Part shown: one piece after another, positions 59,990 through 64,000 of the stretch
Layout: every line of letters begins with the position of its first letter
Numbering within the stretch: position 1 is the stretch's first letter
Assembly: GCA_022710975.1 (NCBI GenBank)
Contig: JAKLGA010000016.1
Location: 1 to 64,000, forward strand
Reading direction: 5' to 3'
From: Myxococcota bacterium
Lineage (GTDB): Bacteria; Myxococcota; B64-G9
DNA: 64,000 bases
Program-made: the position numbers and the translations under genes
The notes under the pieces: model-generated
What the model was told of the DNA's origin: nothing
Databases searched by the model: none
What the model saw: only the letters and a program-made list of their open reading frames with translations

Positions 59990-60667
59990 CTACTCGCCCG
60001 GGCTGGACTTCTGGAAGTGCTGGTAGTCCTTGAGGGTCCGCCAGTCCCCGCCCCAGCTCCAGCCGAGCTGCTTCAACTTCCGCACGATCGGGCTCCTGGC
60101 GGTGAGCGTGCCGGGCACGGCCGGGTCGTAGGTGGCGCCGGCCGGCAGCACCAGCTTGCCCTTGAGGTAGGGGTTCAGGCGCGGGTTGAGATCGAAGGCC
60201 AGGCCCGCGGCGTGGCCCCGGTCCGAGATCCGGCCGCCGCCGGTGGGGCGCCGGTAGTTGAAGCCCGAGGTGTTGTTGGCCCGCATCGACAGGTCGTCGT
60301 CCCAGACCCCGTCCCTGAGGAAGTCCGGGTGGGAGATGGGGATCACCTTATCGATGGGGAACCGCTCCGCCAGGGCCAGCGCGAACACCTCCTCGAGGTC
60401 CTTCACCACGCGCCGGTCCACCACGAGCTGCCCCTGGTGGAGCCGCCCGTCCATGGAGTAGTAGCGCACCGTGACGAGCCGCTGGCGCTCCAGCACCGCC
60501 CGCGGGCACCTCGGGCTGACGTTGCGGACGGCCTCCTCCCAGGTCATGGCGCTGTCGACGACCGGGGTCTCCGGCGCCGGCTCCGCCGCGGGCGACGGGC
60601 CGGGGGCGCACAGGGCCAGCAGCAGGGCCAGCCCCGGGGCCGCGCGCGGGGTCCTCGCGATCCGCAT
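59990..60667 (-). CDS. M15-type peptidoglycan peptidase
   Basis: A 225-residue exported protein with a signal peptide (LALLLALCAPGPSPA) and the M15 L-alanyl-D-glutamate/D-Ala-D-Ala peptidase layout: SMRANNTSGFNYR, SDRGHAAGLAFDLNP (zinc His and Asp), and the C-terminal GWSWGGDWRTLKDYQHFQ with the third zinc His. Probably cuts peptidoglycan peptides in the periplasm. ATG 60667. It lies downstream of the large Cys-rich protease (60706) on the same strand with a 38-base gap and could share its transcript. Confidence 0.85.
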   Translation of the reverse strand: MRIARTPRAAPGLALLLALCAPGPSPAAEPAPETPVVDSAMTWEEAVRNVSPRCPRAVLERQRLVTVRYYSMDGRLHQGQLVVDRRVVKDLEEVFALALAERFPIDKVIPISHPDFLRDGVWDDDLSMRANNTSGFNYRRPTGGGRISDRGHAAGLAFDLNPRLNPYLKGKLVLPAGATYDPAVPGTLTARSPIVRKLKQLGWSWGGDWRTLKDYQHFQKSSPGE

Positions 60668-60705
60668 GCTGTCCACCGCTCCTCTCCCCGGCCGCCTGGC
60701 CGGCC

Positions 60706-63357
60706 TCACCTGCGCAGCAGGACAGCCCGGCCGAAGTCGCGCGCGCCGAGCGCGACCCGCGGGCCCAGCTCGAGCGCGGACGCGCGCCGGGGCTCCGGCC
60801 GCCCGAAGCGGTACGGGAGCTCCGCGTGGTAGCCGGCGCCCGGGACGCGCGCGTCCACGACCGCGACCAGGTCCCGCTCCGGCACGCGCGCGAGCCGCAG
60901 CTCCAGGCCGAGCGCTCGCCGCGGCGCCTGGTCGTCCGCCGGGAGCGCGAAGCCCGGGTTGCCCCGCGGCGCCTCGACCCCCGCGGGCAGCTCGAAGCGC
61001 ACCTGGAGCGGCGCGGGCCAGCGCCCTCGGCGCTCCAGCACCAGCTCGAGCCCGAGCTCCGCCCCGGCCGCGGGGGCGCCGCGCGCCACGCGCCAGGCCA
61101 GCGCGAAGGGGGCCTCCGCGCGCTTCCCGCACAGCGGGGAGCCGCTCGGGTAGGGGTAGTGCTGGTCCGGCTGGGTGGCCGCGTCGACGGTCACCGCGCT
61201 CACCCCGCCGCAGCGCAGCGCGTCCAGGAAGTCCGCCAGGAAGGGCGCCGACGTCCCGGTCTCCTGCACGTTCGTCTGCTGGCAGGCCGCGTCCACGTCC
61301 CAGGTGTGGCGGCGGTAGCCGCGCGCGAAGGGCGCGTCGGTCATGCGCTCGCTCGCCATGGCCGCGTCCAGCGGGGCGCGCGTCAGCCCCTGGGCCGCGG
61401 ACAGGGCCCACAGCTCGGCCGCGACCTCGTTCTCGTCCATGAGCTGCATCAGCCCGTGGTAGGGGCTGGGCCGCTGCCAGAGCGTCCCGCCCGAGTAGTC
61501 GCGGGTGTCCAGGCTCCACCAGAAGAAGCCCCCGCCCTGCTTGTCGTAGTAGTAGGGGCTGCCCCGGGCGTCGCTCGAGAACCAGGTCGCCCAGCCCTCG
61601 CTCCAGGCCTGGCCCGGCAGGGTGGGCACCCCGATGCAGTGCCGGCCGCCCTCGACCGCGGGGTAGCCGAAGCTGGACATGGTCCAGTGGCCGAGCTCGT
61701 GGGTGGTGACCGCGTCCGACCAGTAGCCCTGGTCCGCGTCGCCGGACATCCACACCTGGGAGTCGAAGTCGAGCCCGAACTCTGTCACCGGCCAGCCGGC
61801 GAAGCACGAGCCGCAGGACCAGCCCACGTCCATGCCCAGCCAGACCACCAGGGGTCCGGGCGCCTCGCCGCTCCAGCGGCTCTCCGAGATACGGTAGACG
61901 TAGCGCAGGTAGTCGAACACCCGGGCCGCGCCGGAGCCCGAGCTGGTGGGGATGGTCCAGGCGCTCGTGGTCGACAGCCCCTCGGCCGGGACCGCCCACT
62001 GCCAGATGCGGGGGTCCGCGCCCAGGCTGCCGATGGTGGCGGTGCCGGCGCCGAGATCGGGGTCGGCCACCACGAAGGCCAGCCCGCCGTCGGCGCGCAG
62101 CCCGGCGGCGAACACCACGATCCACTCGTCCGGCCCGGCGTTGCCCGGGACGGTGACGGTCACCGTGCCGGCCGCGTCGGTCACCTGGGAGTCGTGCATG
62201 GTGCTGCCGGCGTCGGTCAGCGTCCACGAGGTCACCAGGAAGAACATGGCCGGGGCCAGCCAGGGCTCGCCCCAGTCCGTCCAGCCGTCGTTGGGTGAGC
62301 GGGTCTCGTACTGGAAGGTCAGGGTCCGGGTCACCCACTCCCCCTCGGGCGTGCAGGCGCTGCCGATCGGGCTGTCCACGCAGCCCGCCGGGCAGGGGGT
62401 CGTGTCCCAGGCCATGTCCTGGCAGCGCCCGAGCGTGTTCGCGTCCAGGCACGCGGTCTCACTGCCCAGGCACTCCGCCGTCTGCACGCACCCGGCGCGA
62501 TCGCCGTCCAGCCGGCACTCCGAGCCCGGCGAGCAGGGGTAGGTCTCCACGCGGAGCTGGCCGCCGCCCAGGTCCAGGCAGACCTGCAGGTGCGCGCTGT
62601 CCAGGCACCGGCCCGTCATGGGCACGCCGCCGCAGGGATCGACGGGCGCGTCGCACGCGCCGTCCACGCAGGTCTGCTGGCCCAGGCACTCGAGGCAGGC
62701 TCCCCCGCCCCGCCCGCAGGCGTCGCGGGTGTCTCCGGGCAGGCAGCTGGTGCCGTCGCAGCAGCCGGCCGGGCAGGTCGAGGGGTCGCACACCCAGGCG
62801 CAGACCCCGGCCTGACAGTACTGGCCGCCCTGACAGGCGCCGCAGCTCCCGCCGCAGCCGTCGTCGCCGCAGTCCCTGCCCGCGCAGTCGGGCGTGCACA
62901 GCGGCCCGCACACGCTGTAGCCCGAGGCGGCGGTGCAGCTCTCGCTCGGCCCGCAGGTCGCGGGGCAGGTGCCGCCGCACAGGTCCGGGCCCCCGCACTT
63001 GCCCGTGCAGGCGGGGCTGCAGCCCGAGTCGCAGGCGGTGAAGCCCGAGGCCTGGGAGCAGTACTCCCGCGGGCCGCAGGTGTTGGGGCAGGAGAACCCG
63101 CAGCCGTCCGGCCCGCCGCACCTGCCCGCGCAGGCCGGCAGGCAGGCGGCGCAGCCGGTGGCGTCCAGGCTGCAGCCCGCGGGGCAGGTCTCCTTGAGCT
63201 CGGAGGGCTTGCTGCAGCTGTCGACCCAGTACACCTCCCCCTCGAGGCAGACGGTGACCGCGGTCGGCTTGCAGGTCTCGTCCGCGCAGCCGAGGAGCGA
63301 GAGGCCGCCGAGGGTCGCCAGGCCGAGTCGGGTCAGGGCGGTGCGCTTCCAGGTCAT
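60706..63357 (-). CDS. Cys-rich HExxH metalloprotease lipoprotein
   Basis: An 883-residue lipoprotein (lipobox LLGC, C24). Residues about 28-335 hold 40-odd cysteines in Cys-knot-like units (CLPACAGRCGG, CTPDCAGRDCGDDGCGGSCG), the same modules as in the lipoprotein array at 8.5-17.7 kb. Residues about 340-690 contain H553-E-L-G-H557 followed by E587 in WSEGWATW, the gluzincin-type zinc site. Residues about 730-883 are beta-rich, probably C-terminal binding domains. ATG 63357. A surface-anchored protease joined to the array-type Cys modules. It links that module family to hydrolytic activity. Confidence 0.85.
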   Translation of the reverse strand: MTWKRTALTRLGLATLGGLSLLGCADETCKPTAVTVCLEGEVYWVDSCSKPSELKETCPAGCSLDATGCAACLPACAGRCGGPDGCGFSCPNTCGPREYCSQASGFTACDSGCSPACTGKCGGPDLCGGTCPATCGPSESCTAASGYSVCGPLCTPDCAGRDCGDDGCGGSCGACQGGQYCQAGVCAWVCDPSTCPAGCCDGTSCLPGDTRDACGRGGGACLECLGQQTCVDGACDAPVDPCGGVPMTGRCLDSAHLQVCLDLGGGQLRVETYPCSPGSECRLDGDRAGCVQTAECLGSETACLDANTLGRCQDMAWDTTPCPAGCVDSPIGSACTPEGEWVTRTLTFQYETRSPNDGWTDWGEPWLAPAMFFLVTSWTLTDAGSTMHDSQVTDAAGTVTVTVPGNAGPDEWIVVFAAGLRADGGLAFVVADPDLGAGTATIGSLGADPRIWQWAVPAEGLSTTSAWTIPTSSGSGAARVFDYLRYVYRISESRWSGEAPGPLVVWLGMDVGWSCGSCFAGWPVTEFGLDFDSQVWMSGDADQGYWSDAVTTHELGHWTMSSFGYPAVEGGRHCIGVPTLPGQAWSEGWATWFSSDARGSPYYYDKQGGGFFWWSLDTRDYSGGTLWQRPSPYHGLMQLMDENEVAAELWALSAAQGLTRAPLDAAMASERMTDAPFARGYRRHTWDVDAACQQTNVQETGTSAPFLADFLDALRCGGVSAVTVDAATQPDQHYPYPSGSPLCGKRAEAPFALAWRVARGAPAAGAELGLELVLERRGRWPAPLQVRFELPAGVEAPRGNPGFALPADDQAPRRALGLELRLARVPERDLVAVVDARVPGAGYHAELPYRFGRPEPRRASALELGPRVALGARDFGRAVLLRR

Positions 63358-63383
63358 GCCGTCTCCCTCGCCCCCGCCCCAAT

Positions 63384-63620
63384 CTAGCGCAGCCGCCCTC
63401 CGGTGTCAGCCAGGACCGCGTCGATGAGGGCCTGCCACCGGCCGCCCCCGCTGAGCTGGGGGCCGTGCTCGGGGCAGAGGAACTCCATGTACCAGGCCGG
63501 GTGGAGCTCCCCGTACTGCTCGAGCCAGCCCGTGCTGTGCATGCGGGCGCCGCACCCGGGGATGACGCAGTCGGGGTTCGAGTGCCCGAGCAGCTTGTCC
63601 GCGTAGAGCCGCCGCGGCAT
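63384..63620 (-). CDS. Small putative zinc-binding protein
   Basis: A 78-residue protein with CVIPGC (about residues 18-23) and FLCPEH (about 47-52), giving a possible C-x4-C...C-x2-H zinc site. It lies 26 bases upstream of the protease and 15 bases after the partial gene at 63636, so all three could be one transcript. No family recognised. Confidence 0.65.
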   Translation of the reverse strand: MPRRLYADKLLGHSNPDCVIPGCGARMHSTGWLEQYGELHPAWYMEFLCPEHGPQLSGGGRWQALIDAVLADTGGRLR

Positions 63621-63635
63621 GTCACCTCCCGCAGG

Positions 63636-64000
63636 TCAGTCCACGGGCAGGGTCTCGCGGCGCTGCTCGCCGGTCGCCAGCACGACGGTGACGCGGGTGA
63701 GCCGCGCGTGGCTGGCGAACAGCAGCTGGGCCAGCTCCCCGTCCGCGGCGTCCTCGGTGCCCAGCACCTCCAGCCCGAGCAGCGCACCGGTCCGGACGTC
63801 GACGGAGAGCTCCCGCCAGCTGAAGTCCTCCTCGAGCACCAGCAGGCCGAGGGTGGTGCTGAACCGCGCGTGGGCGGCCACGAGCAGCCCCCCGCGCGCG
63901 CGCGGAGCCAGGTCGAGCCCGAGCACCTGGTCGGCCGGGAACGCGTAGGACAGGCTGGCCTCGCCGCCCGGCCACTCCAGCGCGATGGAGGTCTGTCCGC
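63636..64000 (-). CDS. C-terminal part of a protein cut by the right window edge
   Basis: The frame is open from the right edge (codon phase from 63998), giving about 121 residues of Leu-, Val- and Arg-rich beta/alpha sequence with no cysteines. GTG 63926 could start an internal product, but the upstream sequence (SIALEWPGGEASLSYAFPAD) continues convincingly, so the gene starts beyond 64000. Function unknown. Confidence 0.65.
   Translation of the reverse strand, partial: GQTSIALEWPGGEASLSYAFPADQVLGLDLAPRARGGLLVAAHARFSTTLGLLVLEEDFSWRELSVDVRTGALLGLEVLGTEDAADGELAQLLFASHARLTRVTVVLATGEQRRETLPVD

Overview
This is a GC-rich chromosomal window with tightly packed genes, short GGAGG-type ribosome binding sites, many secreted and lipid-anchored proteins and almost no housekeeping genes. 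It looks like a myxobacterium-like deltaproteobacterium (Myxococcota or a close relative). The evidence is MYXO-CTERM-like tails (Cys, hydrophobic helix, Arg cluster), a MopE-type metal-binding motif, RCC1 repeats, cysteine-rich lipoproteins built from CxPDCxGxxCGxDGCGGSCG-type units, and candidate sigma-54 promoters. No ribosomal, replication or phylogenetic marker gene is present, so the assignment is an inference.

Layout. 0.1-7.2 kb (minus strand): a two-gene cassette (MYXO-CTERM-like protein plus lipoprotein), an AT-hook protein with an IS66-accessory-like tail, and a three-gene operon ending in a very long S1/P1-nuclease/Zn-phospholipase-type secreted protein, with a candidate sigma-54 promoter. 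7.9-19.3 kb: an array of paralogous cysteine-rich lipoproteins (8.5-17.7 kb), several using TTG starts. It is interrupted and followed by two copies of a hairpin-array repeat, and ends with a second, inverted copy of the two-gene cassette. 19.4-27.8 kb: three giant surface proteins (MYXO-CTERM/MopE; RCC1 repeats; Cys-rich plus beta-propeller). 28 kb: a tRNA-Ala(CGC) with a strong terminator. 28-45 kb: mostly unrecognised lipoproteins and membrane proteins, a metallophosphoesterase, a beta-helix lipoprotein and several repeat families. 45-49 kb: cysteine-rich and beta-helix lipoproteins, then a frameshifted nucleotidyltransferase-like gene and a partner that resemble a toxin-antitoxin pair, with a palindromic operator at the start codon. 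49-64 kb: more lipoproteins, an AAA/DUF4143 ATPase, an OmpA-domain protein, a PI-PLC-like lipoprotein, a protein with five 30-residue repeats, a Pit phosphate transporter with its PhoU-like partner, an M15-type peptidase and a Cys-rich HExxH protease.

Taken together the region is mainly an envelope and secretome locus: about 20 lipoproteins, with duplication and recombination among cysteine-rich surface modules. The most distinctive unexplained structures are the covarying hairpin arrays (15.1 and 17.7 kb), the mosaic duplicated cassette with conserved ends and a replaced centre, and the leaderless, operator-overlapped nucleotidyltransferase pair.
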